DNA of 64,000 bases from an uncultured SAR86 cluster bacterium (GTDB lineage: Bacteria; Pseudomonadota; Gammaproteobacteria; Magnimaribacterales; AG-339-G14). The stretch covers positions 1 through 64,000 of the forward strand of contig CACEOL010000002.1 in assembly GCA_902561325.1 (NCBI GenBank), in the 5' to 3' direction. The translations under genes and the position numbers were made by a program. The notes under the pieces are model-generated. The model was not told the origin of the DNA and did no database searches. It saw only the letters and a program-made list of their open reading frames with translations. This document shows, one piece after another, positions 7,261 through 15,804 of this stretch. The stretch's first letter is position 1. Every line of letters begins with the position of its first letter.

Positions 7261-8286
7261 TTACTTATTAGAGAACCAAGCAACATTGGAAGTAGACTCT
7301 TCTATTTTATTTTGAACCCCTAAGACTAAAGAAAAGAGCGCCATTCTAATTAAAAGTCCATTATCTGTTTGTCTATAAATAGCTAAATTAGGGTTCTGAT
7401 TAAGATCAGAATCTAATTCATTTGCGTCTGGACGAGAATCTCGAGGAAGAGGATGCATAATTATGGTATTGGGTTCACAATTTTTCGTATAAATTTCTTG
7501 GTTTAAAGACATGAGTCCTTTGTACTTTCCAGATTCAGATTTACTAGAAAACCTTTCTTCTTGTATTCGCGTCATATAGATAATATCTACTTCAGAAATT
7601 CCTTTTGTAATGTCATCGGTTTCAAAAAAACTTACGGAGGACTCTTTAAAAGTTTCTTTAATAGAGGACGGAAGTTTTAATTTTTTTGGTGAAATTAAGT
7701 TGATGGTTACATTTTTATACAGACAAAGAACTTTACATAAAGAATGTACAGCTCTTCCGTATTTTAGATCACCAATCAGAGCAATTCTTAAACCATCAAT
7801 TGATTTATTCTTTGATTCTAGCTCTTTTTTAATTGTGTAAAGGTCCAACAAAGCCTGACTTGGATGTTCATTGTCACCATCGCCTCCATTTATAACAGGA
7901 ACCCTAGAAGCTTCTGCAAATTCATTTACTGACCCCGCTTCATGGTGCCGCATGACAATTATGTCGCTGTAGCCACTTAAAACTCTTGATGTGTCATAAA
8001 GGGATTCTCCTTTGGCCAATGAGGTTGCTTCAATTCCAGTTGTCTCTCTTACTTCTCCGCCTAGAATATTAAATGCACTCCCAAAGCTTATTCTAGTTCT
8101 GGTACTTGGTTCAAAAAACATATTAGAAAGTATCGCTCCTTGAAGTACACGAGTAATTCTTTCTCTTTTAGCATAAGGAACTAAAGAGTCAGAAGTGGTG
8201 AATATTTTTTCTATATCAGTTCTTTCAAACTGATCTATGGAGAGAATGTGGCTTCCTAAGAACTCCATGGCGAGCCATTCTAGCAT
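7261..8286 (-). CDS. pyrB: Aspartate carbamoyltransferase catalytic subunit
   Basis: It joins carbamoyl phosphate and aspartate in pyrimidine synthesis. The carbamoyl-phosphate loop STRTRISF lies in FFEPSTRTRISFGSA. GDGDNEHPSQALLDLYTI and HPLPRDSRPD complete the active site. A regulatory pyrI is not seen beside it. The ORF-track start gives 341 residues; an internal ATG at codon 7 (MEFLGSHIL) gives 335 and fits the family N-terminus better. Neither start has a convincing Shine-Dalgarno sequence, so the longer frame is given. Confidence 0.93.
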   Translation of the reverse strand: MLEWLAMEFLGSHILSIDQFERTDIEKIFTTSDSLVPYAKRERITRVLQGAILSNMFFEPSTRTRISFGSAFNILGGEVRETTGIEATSLAKGESLYDTSRVLSGYSDIIVMRHHEAGSVNEFAEASRVPVINGGDGDNEHPSQALLDLYTIKKELESKNKSIDGLRIALIGDLKYGRAVHSLCKVLCLYKNVTINLISPKKLKLPSSIKETFKESSVSFFETDDITKGISEVDIIYMTRIQEERFSSKSESGKYKGLMSLNQEIYTKNCEPNTIIMHPLPRDSRPDANELDSDLNQNPNLAIYRQTDNGLLIRMALFSLVLGVQNKIEESTSNVAWFSNK

Positions 8287-8342
8287 TAAATTATTTATTT
8301 TATGGAATTAATAATTGTTCTAAATTCTTGTATGATAAATCA

Positions 8343-8858
8343 ATGTCTAATGATTGTTTGATACTTAACGGAAACGGAAAACCTCTAAGTTATTTTCCTT
8401 TATCTGCAGTAGATTGGAAAACTGCTGTCAAATTAGTATTTACAAGAAATGTTATTGTTATCAAAGAGCATGATGACTGGGAAGTAAGATCACCATCACA
8501 ATCTTTCAAAGTACCCAGTATTGTCATGCTAAGAAAGTATTATAAATTTTCAAAAAAAGTTAAGTTTTCAAGATCCAATGTATTTTTGAGAGACATGTTT
8601 ACTTGCCAATACTGTAAAAATGTTTTTGAAAAGAAAGATTTAACTATTGATCATATAATTCCTAAAAGTAAGGGTGGAGAAACCAATTGGTTAAATGTAA
8701 CTACTTGCTGCAAATCTTGTAATTTATCAAAGGCAGACAAAATTATTGATCCTTCCCCAGAAGTAAGAACTCCCTCTTTAAGAGATCTTATAAAAGGCCA
8801 AGAATCTTTAGAAAGAAAAAAAATAGAAACCGATTGGCAGGAATATATAGTTGCTTAA
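8343..8858 (+). CDS. HNH endonuclease-domain protein
   Basis: I start at the ATG giving MSNDCLILNG rather than the upstream TTG in the ORF track. The C-terminal half is an HNH zinc-finger nuclease: CQYC, then DHIIPKSKGG with the catalytic His, NWLNVTTCCKSCNLSK with the second Cys pair. The N-terminal 85 residues (LNGNGKPLSYFPLSAVDWKTAVKLVF) belong to a widespread bacterial HNH group found as lone chromosomal genes. The substrate and role are unknown. It is divergent from pyrB and nothing nearby indicates a restriction or phage role. Confidence 0.85.
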   Translation: MSNDCLILNGNGKPLSYFPLSAVDWKTAVKLVFTRNVIVIKEHDDWEVRSPSQSFKVPSIVMLRKYYKFSKKVKFSRSNVFLRDMFTCQYCKNVFEKKDLTIDHIIPKSKGGETNWLNVTTCCKSCNLSKADKIIDPSPEVRTPSLRDLIKGQESLERKKIETDWQEYIVA

Positions 8859-8859
8859 A

Positions 8860-10872
8860 TCAATTTAAGTAATCTTGAATTACTGATTCGGTTAAGATTT
8901 CCGGCAAAATAATTGGTACGCTTTTTTTATCTGGATAGTAAACATAAAGCGGGATGCTTGATCTTCCAAAACTAGCAAGTTTTTTTGAAATTAATTCATT
9001 TTTATTTGTCCAATCTGCTTCTATATAAAAGATATTTTTTTTCTTAAAAAATTTTATAGTTTCTTCAGTCTTAAGAGCAACTCTTTCATTCACTTTACAA
9101 GTAATGCACCAATCAGCTGTAAAATTTAAAAAAACTGGACCTTCAGCCAGCCTTTTAGACAATTCTTCATCACTAAAAGCATTGCCTTCTTGCTGAATAG
9201 AAGTTCTCTGCATAGGCAAAGTAAAGAATAAGGAAATTAAGACCGCTAGGTAAATAAAGTTTCTAAATTGCAATCCTGCTTTAGAAGAGATTTTGAGTTG
9301 ATTTAACCAATAAAAAAATACAATTAAAGAAATCCCTAAAAGTACCAAAATAAGCTGAAACGAATCTATCTGACTACTCAAGACCCATACCAGCCACAAA
9401 GCAGTAAGAATCATTGGAAATGCCATAAACTGCTTAAAAGTTTCCATCCAAGTTCCAGGTTTTGGAAGTAAGGACAGCATGCTCGGAAAAATTGATAAAA
9501 GAATATAAGGCAAAGCAAATCCAATTCCCAAAGAAAGAAATATTAAAAATGATGAAAAACCTGGCTGAAGGATAGCAAAACCCAATGCAGATCCCATAAA
9601 CGGTGCAGTACAAGGGGTAGCAACAATCACTGCTAGAAAGCCAGTACCAAAAGAATTCATATAGCTAGGGGTAGTGATTCCAGAGGAACCTATACTAAGT
9701 AAAGAATTCAAGAAATTTACATTTAATAAAAAGAACCCAGCTAAGAAAATGAAAAGGAAAATTAACAAACTCACAACCAAGGGCGATTGGAGTTGATATC
9801 CCCATCCAATATCCATGCCCAATCCTTTTAAGAGAACTACGGAGAGGCCAATCAAAACAAACATTAGGATTGATCCAGATGAAAAAGCAAAACCATGCAA
9901 TGATGTTTGTGTCTTATTTTCGGAGTGATTTACAAAATTTAAAATTTTCAAAGAGATTACAGGAAAAACACAAGGCATTAAGTTCAGTAAAAGACCTCCA
10001 ATTAAAGAAAATAAAATTGCAGCTGAAAGAGATATGAATTCAGGATTTAATGTTGATTGAGTATTGATGAAATTTGAATCCAACTCAATTTCGTAATCAC
10101 CAACATTTGTTTTCAAAACTCCACCTGACACACCTGATGCTATGTTCTTATCAAGGAGATTTATATTTAGCTTTAATCCATCAAGATTTTTATCTAATTT
10201 TTGATTGGTTGAATAATCAATAACATTTTCCTTGAAAGGAAAAAAATAAGCGTCTTTTATATTAGAATCAAAATTACTTAAATTTAATGTAAGTATTCCA
10301 CCATTAACATTAGAGCTTACCTTCTGTTTTATTGCTTTCGGAATAGATGACTTAACTTCATTAAATAATATTTTATTTATTGAAAAGCCAGTATCACTTC
10401 CCTTAGAAAGAACAAAGCTTACTTTGCCTTCTTGAGGGATACAAACATCTGCACAAACTAACCATTTAGATATTACAGAAAATTTATTTATTTCATTAAG
10501 TTGTTTCGGAAGAGCAAGTTTGAAGAGAAGATTTAGTTCATCTGTATAACCAAAGGTAGTTAGTGGGGGGTAAGGTATCAGCTCAGGAGTAGGCCAAATT
10601 GGCTGAGAAACATTAAATCCTTCGGGAAGATTCCAGTTGAAAGATGCAGGCTCTCCTGAATCTCCAGGATTAATCCAATAAGTATGCCAATCCTTATCTA
10701 AATTGAATCTGACTATTAAGAAGATTTCGTTCTCATTACCAATTAAATTTTTTTCAGGTATGACTTCAAAGGAAGAGTTTGAAGCAACGTATTTGTTTTC
10801 CAAGAAAGCTTTAGAGCTCAAAAGAATTAACGTTAGAAATAGTAGGATTGGATAATTTCTACGCCTTGCCAT
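8860..10872 (-). CDS. dsbD: Thiol:disulfide interchange protein DsbD family
   Basis: It carries electrons from cytoplasmic thioredoxin across the inner membrane to periplasmic reductants. Residues 1-25 form a signal peptide. The periplasmic N-terminal domain has a CADVCIPQEG cysteine pair, near residue 145. About eight membrane helices follow, with cysteines in LMPCVFPVISLK and VATPCTAPFMG. A C-terminal thioredoxin domain has FTADWCITCKVNE. Architecture and 670-residue length fit the DsbD/ScsB group. A possible client is the secreted MsrA-MsrB upstream. It overlaps the end of yqgE by 14 nt, so the two are probably cotranscribed. Confidence 0.9.
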   Translation of the reverse strand: MARRRNYPILLFLTLILLSSKAFLENKYVASNSSFEVIPEKNLIGNENEIFLIVRFNLDKDWHTYWINPGDSGEPASFNWNLPEGFNVSQPIWPTPELIPYPPLTTFGYTDELNLLFKLALPKQLNEINKFSVISKWLVCADVCIPQEGKVSFVLSKGSDTGFSINKILFNEVKSSIPKAIKQKVSSNVNGGILTLNLSNFDSNIKDAYFFPFKENVIDYSTNQKLDKNLDGLKLNINLLDKNIASGVSGGVLKTNVGDYEIELDSNFINTQSTLNPEFISLSAAILFSLIGGLLLNLMPCVFPVISLKILNFVNHSENKTQTSLHGFAFSSGSILMFVLIGLSVVLLKGLGMDIGWGYQLQSPLVVSLLIFLFIFLAGFFLLNVNFLNSLLSIGSSGITTPSYMNSFGTGFLAVIVATPCTAPFMGSALGFAILQPGFSSFLIFLSLGIGFALPYILLSIFPSMLSLLPKPGTWMETFKQFMAFPMILTALWLVWVLSSQIDSFQLILVLLGISLIVFFYWLNQLKISSKAGLQFRNFIYLAVLISLFFTLPMQRTSIQQEGNAFSDEELSKRLAEGPVFLNFTADWCITCKVNERVALKTEETIKFFKKKNIFYIEADWTNKNELISKKLASFGRSSIPLYVYYPDKKSVPIILPEILTESVIQDYLN

Positions 10873-11416
10873 GATTACTACTTACCAAATTGAGATTAAA
10901 TCCTGCAAGTTTACTTGCTTCTTCTATCTTTTTATCGCTCTTAGTTGAAAAGATTATTTGCTCATTAGCAGGAATTATTATCCAAGAACCTTGATTTATT
11001 TCATTTTCAAGTTGGCCAGAACTCCAGCCGGTATATCCAAATGAGACTATAAATTTTTCAGGAAAATTTTTGTTTAGAATTGATTGGATTATATCTGGCT
11101 TTGATGAAACGCCAATTTCAGAGGTAATTTCATGAGTTTCATCATATTTCTTTTCTAAACTATGCAGCACAAATGGTGAAAAAGGGGTAACAGGACCTCC
11201 TAAAAATACTTTATCGTCATTGAGAATCGTTTCTAGTTCTTTGTCAGGTTTCAAGGCAAAATCTTTTAAATTTATTTTTACCTTTTTATTTATAATAATT
11301 CCAAACGAACCTTCTTTATCATTTTTACATAAGTAAATCAGAGCATTTTTAAAGTAGCTTTCTTCTTCATCCGTTTGACAAAAATATAAGAAACTATTTT
11401 CTAGTTCAGTAATCAT
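10859..11416 (-). CDS. yqgE: YqgE/AlgH family protein (UPF0301)
   Basis: A 185-residue protein when started at MITELENSFLYF, which aligns with the family N-terminus better than the 13-residue longer ORF. Family features: GSFGIIINKKV, VFLGGPVTPFSPFVLHS, and FGYTGWSSGQLENEINQGSW. The molecular function of YqgE is not known; AlgH in Pseudomonas was linked to alginate regulation. It is divergent from nadA and overlaps dsbD downstream. Confidence 0.9.
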   Translation of the reverse strand: MITELENSFLYFCQTDEEESYFKNALIYLCKNDKEGSFGIIINKKVKINLKDFALKPDKELETILNDDKVFLGGPVTPFSPFVLHSLEKKYDETHEITSEIGVSSKPDIIQSILNKNFPEKFIVSFGYTGWSSGQLENEINQGSWIIIPANEQIIFSTKSDKKIEEASKLAGFNLNLVSSNHGKA

Positions 11417-11473
11417 TATTATTTCAATATATTGCTTATATTCATTAGAATTCACAATATATTTTTAAAACTT

Positions 11474-12511
11474 ATGAAATCTTCTTCTATTGAACTAGTT
11501 CCTGAGAATTTATTAGCTTCGCATAAAAGAAAGCTTTATGCCGAAGACAAAATTACTCCAGATGAACTTGAATTAGTGGAAAAAATTAAAGATAAAGTTT
11601 TAAAGAAAAATATATCTCTTATATCTCACTATTACACAGATACAAAAATTCAAAAAATTACCGAAGAACTTAATGGATGTGTCTCTGATTCTTTACAAAT
11701 GGCTAAGTTTGGAAAAGAATCGAAATCAAATATCCTTGTTGTCTCAGGTGTGAAGTTTATGGGTGAGACTGCCAAAATTTTAAGTCCAGAAAAAAAGGTT
11801 TATATGCCTACTTTAGAGGCTACTTGTTCTTTAGATTTAGGGTGTCCCGCAAAAGAGTTCAAAAAATTTTGTGAAGACTTTCCCGATAGAGAAATAGTAG
11901 TTTATGCAAATACTTCAGCTGAAGTTAAAGCTATTTCAGATTGGGTTGTAACCTCTAGCATTGCTTTAGATGTTGTCGACTATCTGGATTCCGAAGGAAA
12001 AAAAATCATTTGGGGCCCTGATAAACATTTAGGAAGATATATTCAACAAAAAACCAAAGCCGATATGGTTTTATGGGATGGAGCTTGCGTTGTTCATGAA
12101 GAATTTAAATATGATGGTCTTAAATCTCTTATGGAATTGCATCAAGATGCAGAAGTTTTAGTACATCCAGAGTCACCACATGACGTGATAGATTTAGCAG
12201 ACTGTGTTGGCTCAACTTCACAAATAATAGAATATGCCAATACTTCTTCTTCTCAGAAATTTATAGTCGCAACGGACAAAGGAATTTTCTATCAATTAAT
12301 GAAAAATAATCCAAATAAAGAATTTTTTGAAGCTCCAACCGCAGGAAACGGCGCTACATGTAATAGTTGTTCAAGGTGTCCTTGGATGGGCATGAACTCT
12401 CTTGAAAATTTATTAGATGCAGTTTCCGACGAAGGAGACGAAATTAATGTAGATAACGAAATTGTAAAAAAAGCCCAGATTTCTCTTAATCGCATGGTCA
12501 ACTTTAAATAA
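11474..12511 (+). CDS. nadA: Quinolinate synthase NadA
   Basis: It condenses iminoaspartate with dihydroxyacetone phosphate to quinolinate, a step of de novo NAD synthesis, using a 4Fe-4S cluster. I use the internal ATG (MKSSSIELVP); the ORF-track start lies upstream in the yqgE divergent region. Candidate cluster cysteines lie in ATCSLDLGCP, DGACVVHEE and CNSCSRCPWM. HYYTDTKIQ and SGVKFMGETAKIL are family motifs. It is 1 nt from nadC and they form a NAD operon; nadB is not in the window. Confidence 0.94.
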   Translation: MKSSSIELVPENLLASHKRKLYAEDKITPDELELVEKIKDKVLKKNISLISHYYTDTKIQKITEELNGCVSDSLQMAKFGKESKSNILVVSGVKFMGETAKILSPEKKVYMPTLEATCSLDLGCPAKEFKKFCEDFPDREIVVYANTSAEVKAISDWVVTSSIALDVVDYLDSEGKKIIWGPDKHLGRYIQQKTKADMVLWDGACVVHEEFKYDGLKSLMELHQDAEVLVHPESPHDVIDLADCVGSTSQIIEYANTSSSQKFIVATDKGIFYQLMKNNPNKEFFEAPTAGNGATCNSCSRCPWMGMNSLENLLDAVSDEGDEINVDNEIVKKAQISLNRMVNFK

Positions 12512-12512
12512 A

Positions 12513-13346
12513 TTGAAATTAAAAAAAAGCATAGTCAGTGATAGTGTAAAGAGAGCTTTACTTGAGGATGGCTTTAAAAGCGATCTTTCTTTAAAAGCAA
12601 AAAACATCAATCCAAAGAATATTTTAAAAGCGTCCCTCATATCTAGGGAAAATGGAATTTTAAGCGGTAGTCTATGGTTCGAAGAATCCTTCAAGCAAAT
12701 TGATAAGAAAGCAAAAATAAAATGGAGCGTAACTGAAGGAGAGACTTTTAAAAAAGATAATATAATTGCCGAAATAAATGCTAGCTCACAATCAATTCTT
12801 TCAGGAGAGAGAACAGCTTTAAATTTTTTACAAATGATGTCTGGAATATCTACCAAAACAAATAAATATTCAAAACTCCTTAAAAACAGCAATATCGAAT
12901 TATTAGACACCAGAAAAACTCTGCCCGGACTTAGATACGAACAAAAGTATTCAACCTTTGTTGGAGGAGCTAAAAATCATAGATTCGGCCTTTTTGATGC
13001 AATTATGCTTAAAGATAATCACCTAAAAGCTTTCGGCGGTATTAAAAAAATAAAAAATATTAAATTTTTAAAAAAAGGAGATTTTTTAGAGATCGAGATC
13101 GAAAAGCTCTCTCAAATCAAAGCAGCGTTGAAAAGCAAACCAGATATTTTATTGCTGGATAATTTAAATCTTAGTGAAATAAAAAAGGCAATTTCTCTAA
13201 TTGATAATAAATGTTTGATTGAAGTTTCAGGAATAAAGAAGCCTGAAGACATTAAAAAATATAAAGATCTACCTATCCATTATATTTCTCTAGGAGATCT
13301 TACAAAAAATATTGAATCTATAGATTTTTCTCTAAATATTTCATGA
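12513..13346 (+). CDS. nadC: Nicotinate-nucleotide pyrophosphorylase (carboxylating) NadC
   Basis: It converts quinolinate and PRPP to nicotinate mononucleotide, the next step after NadA. LLDTRKTLPGLRYEQKYS, GGAKNHRFGLFDAIMLKDNHL and EVSGIKKPEDI are the QPRTase signatures. The 277-residue length is typical. The start is TTG, one base after the nadA stop, which suggests translational coupling. It overlaps the following lipoprotein gene by 4 nt. Confidence 0.94.
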   Translation: MKLKKSIVSDSVKRALLEDGFKSDLSLKAKNINPKNILKASLISRENGILSGSLWFEESFKQIDKKAKIKWSVTEGETFKKDNIIAEINASSQSILSGERTALNFLQMMSGISTKTNKYSKLLKNSNIELLDTRKTLPGLRYEQKYSTFVGGAKNHRFGLFDAIMLKDNHLKAFGGIKKIKNIKFLKKGDFLEIEIEKLSQIKAALKSKPDILLLDNLNLSEIKKAISLIDNKCLIEVSGIKKPEDIKKYKDLPIHYISLGDLTKNIESIDFSLNIS

Positions 13347-14062
13347 AGCCGATAGTAGTTGTTTGTTTGTTTTTATTAATTCTTTTTGGCTGTTCTCAAC
13401 AAAATGAAAATACTTCTATGCAAGACAAAAAAATTTACGAATTTTCCTGGTGTAGTTATAAGGATGGTTTCAAAGCCCAAGATTTAAATAATGAATTAAT
13501 ATCTTATTTAGGATTCTTAAAAAATCTCAAGGATCAACATGGACTTTATAAGGAAACTAAATACTTAGATCCATCTTTCAAGCAAAAAAAATATGATTTT
13601 TCTTGGCTAGATATTTTTGAAAATGAATTAGAAAAGAAAGCGTTTTATGAGTTCGCAGAAAACTCTGAAATTCATAAAAATTGGTTGAGTAGCAAAGATG
13701 AAATAATTATTTGTGATACTCAAAAACAGACATTTTATGAAACTAAAATTACGAATAATTATGATTTTTTAGATGGTGATCAGACTTATGTAGGATTTTG
13801 TCAATTAAAAGATGGATTTGATTTTAATTACTTAATATCTGAAATTAGGAGCAATTCTATTTTTGTGGATAAACCCTATAATCAAGTAGTCCTTACTCCT
13901 GATTTCAACATGATAGATTTTAATTTTTTGATTTATTTAGAAACAAATTTCGTCATGAATAATCTTAATCTTGTAAAGAAGAATGGACTGGATAATGCTT
14001 GTGAAGAATATGAAAATTACTCTGCAAATAGTTTATTATTTAATACTTACACCATCGATTAA
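13343..14062 (+). CDS. Lipoprotein of unknown function with a possible internal duplication
   Basis: 239 residues with a lipoprotein signal (LILFGC lipobox, Cys17). I do not recognise the family. Two segments resemble each other: FSWCSYKDGFKAQDLNNEL near residue 34 and VGFCQLKDGFDFNYLISEI near residue 150. Each has a Cys, a KDGF and a following amphipathic stretch, which suggests two copies of a small domain. It overlaps nadC by 4 nt and precedes a secreted serine hydrolase, so it may be an envelope protein. Confidence 0.7.
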   Translation: MKPIVVVCLFLLILFGCSQQNENTSMQDKKIYEFSWCSYKDGFKAQDLNNELISYLGFLKNLKDQHGLYKETKYLDPSFKQKKYDFSWLDIFENELEKKAFYEFAENSEIHKNWLSSKDEIIICDTQKQTFYETKITNNYDFLDGDQTYVGFCQLKDGFDFNYLISEIRSNSIFVDKPYNQVVLTPDFNMIDFNFLIYLETNFVMNNLNLVKKNGLDNACEEYENYSANSLLFNTYTID

Positions 14063-14075
14063 CTGAGGTCTAACT

Positions 14076-15359
14076 TTGAAAAAATATTTTTACTTAAGTC
14101 TTTTATCTTTCTCAATTTTTAGCTTTTCCGCAGATTACGACTTCTCCGGATACACCAAATATTTAGATAAAGAAATTAATAAGGGGAACTTTCCTGGTTT
14201 TGTAACTCTAATTTATAAAGATGGAAAGGTCATTTTTTCCGATAGTAGAGGCTTTGCAGATATAGAAGACAGCGTTGCTCTCAATGAAGATTCTCTTTTT
14301 AGAATTTATTCCATGACCAAACCAATCACTGGCGCTGCCTTGATGATTCTAGTTGAGCAGGGGAAAGTATCCCTAAATGATCCTGTAGCCAAATACATTC
14401 CAGAATTCAAAAACACAAAGGTTCTTAATAGCAAAACTAATCAGCTTGAAAAGCTTGATAGAGAAGTCACCTTAATAGATTTAGCCACACACTCTTCAGG
14501 GCTTACGTACTCATTTGTTGATAGGGGAAAAATCAAAGAAATATATGACCAAGAAAAAATTTATCCTTACTATTTCTTAGATAATGTATCTTTAGAGAGA
14601 CCAGCAAAAAAGAGCTATCCAGACATTTGCACTCTTTCTGAAAAAGTAGCAACTTTACCTTTAGTTCATCAACCTGGTGAAAAATGGACATATTCTATTG
14701 GAATGGACATTCTTGGCTGTGTTATAGAAAGGGTATCGAAATTATCTTTTGGAGAGTTTTTAAAGAAAAATATCTTTGATCCATTGGACATGGAAGATAC
14801 TTTTTTTCAAGTACCTAACTCAAAACAAAATAGGATGATTGATTTATATGCTCATAAAAAAGGATTCAAAAGGTATGGTGTTGAAGCACCCGATATCAGA
14901 AACATTAAGAATAAAAATTTATTTCTTTTAGATCCTAAAGAAGACAGTTTCTTTTTTCAAAAAGTTTCTATTGAAGATGGCGGTTCTGGTCTTGTTTCAA
15001 CAGCAAATGATTATCTTAAATTCGCTACTATGTTGCTAAATAAAGGTTCTTATAATGGGAGAAAAATTTTGAACCCAGAAACTGTTGAGGTAATGACCTC
15101 TAATCAATCAGAAAAAAAAGCCAAACCTTTCAAAGTAGATGCATTTGGTCAGGGAGTCACAATAGGAGTCGCATTGAATGCAAAAAAAATGAGAATGAAA
15201 AGAGGCGATAATTCTTTTTTTTGGGGCGGAGCTGCAAGTACAGATTTCTGGGTAGATCCTGAGAATGACCTTATTTTCGTGAGCATGTCTCAAGTTCTAG
15301 GTAGCCCAAATATAGATAGAAAATTAGAAAGATTATTATACAAAGCGCTTGGGATTTAA
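14076..15359 (+). CDS. Secreted serine hydrolase, class C beta-lactamase family
   Basis: 427 residues with a signal peptide (MKKYFYLSLLSFSIFSFSA). The nucleophile motif SMTK at 79-82 matches SxxK, and a Tyr motif lies in KWTYSIGMDILG. These are features of the beta-lactamase/esterase/PBP-like family. Many such chromosomal enzymes are esterases or peptidases, so resistance should not be assumed. The start is TTG, supported by TGAGG 7 nt upstream. Its end overlaps recX by 11 nt. Confidence 0.87.
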   Translation: MKKYFYLSLLSFSIFSFSADYDFSGYTKYLDKEINKGNFPGFVTLIYKDGKVIFSDSRGFADIEDSVALNEDSLFRIYSMTKPITGAALMILVEQGKVSLNDPVAKYIPEFKNTKVLNSKTNQLEKLDREVTLIDLATHSSGLTYSFVDRGKIKEIYDQEKIYPYYFLDNVSLERPAKKSYPDICTLSEKVATLPLVHQPGEKWTYSIGMDILGCVIERVSKLSFGEFLKKNIFDPLDMEDTFFQVPNSKQNRMIDLYAHKKGFKRYGVEAPDIRNIKNKNLFLLDPKEDSFFFQKVSIEDGGSGLVSTANDYLKFATMLLNKGSYNGRKILNPETVEVMTSNQSEKKAKPFKVDAFGQGVTIGVALNAKKMRMKRGDNSFFWGGAASTDFWVDPENDLIFVSMSQVLGSPNIDRKLERLLYKALGI

Positions 15360-15804
15360 AAAAACATTCATCACCGAAGATAAGATTAGATTTAAAATAC
15401 TAGATCTCTTATCTAGGAGAGAACATTCCTTTAGAGAATTAATCAATAAATTAAAGGATAGGGTAGATTCAGAACAAAAGCTTTTTGAAGAGTTAATAAA
15501 GTTAAAAGAAGAAAATCTGCAGTCAGATGAGAGATTTGCTGAATCCTATACTCGATCAAGAAGCGTAAAAGGTTTTGGTCCTGAAAAAATTTCTTATGAG
15601 CTTAAATCCAAGGGAATAAGTGAAAACCTCATAAGCAAGATAGTGTATTCTGATGAAATAAACTGGATGGAAATTATTAAAAAAGAGTTTAGAAAAAAAT
15701 TTATAGTTGATAACGATTTTGATGAAGAAGATATTTCTCGTGCAAAAAAATTTCTCTTACAAAGAGGTTTTGAATTTGATCAAATAAACAAATTATTCAA
15801 ATAA
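15349..15804 (+). CDS. recX: RecX-like regulatory protein
   Basis: 151 residues made of short helical RecX-type repeats: a first repeat around LLSRREHSFRELINKL, then LQSDERFAESYTRSRSVKGFGPEKISYELKSKGI, the most diagnostic RecX segment. RecX binds RecA filaments and limits recombination. The start is TTG, overlapping the serine hydrolase. recA is not next to it. Its stop shares a base with the dnaX start, so it is read together with dnaX and recR. Confidence 0.85.
   Translation: MGFKKTFITEDKIRFKILDLLSRREHSFRELINKLKDRVDSEQKLFEELIKLKEENLQSDERFAESYTRSRSVKGFGPEKISYELKSKGISENLISKIVYSDEINWMEIIKKEFRKKFIVDNDFDEEDISRAKKFLLQRGFEFDQINKLFK

Noticed and set aside
12413-12910. 165-aa minus-strand ORF across nadA/nadC
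   Set aside because: It is fully antisense to two well-supported genes and has no recognisable domain or start signal.
14076-15359. Acquired antibiotic-resistance beta-lactamase
   Set aside because: The SxxK family is broad and includes esterases and peptidases; composition and overlapping gene context are native.
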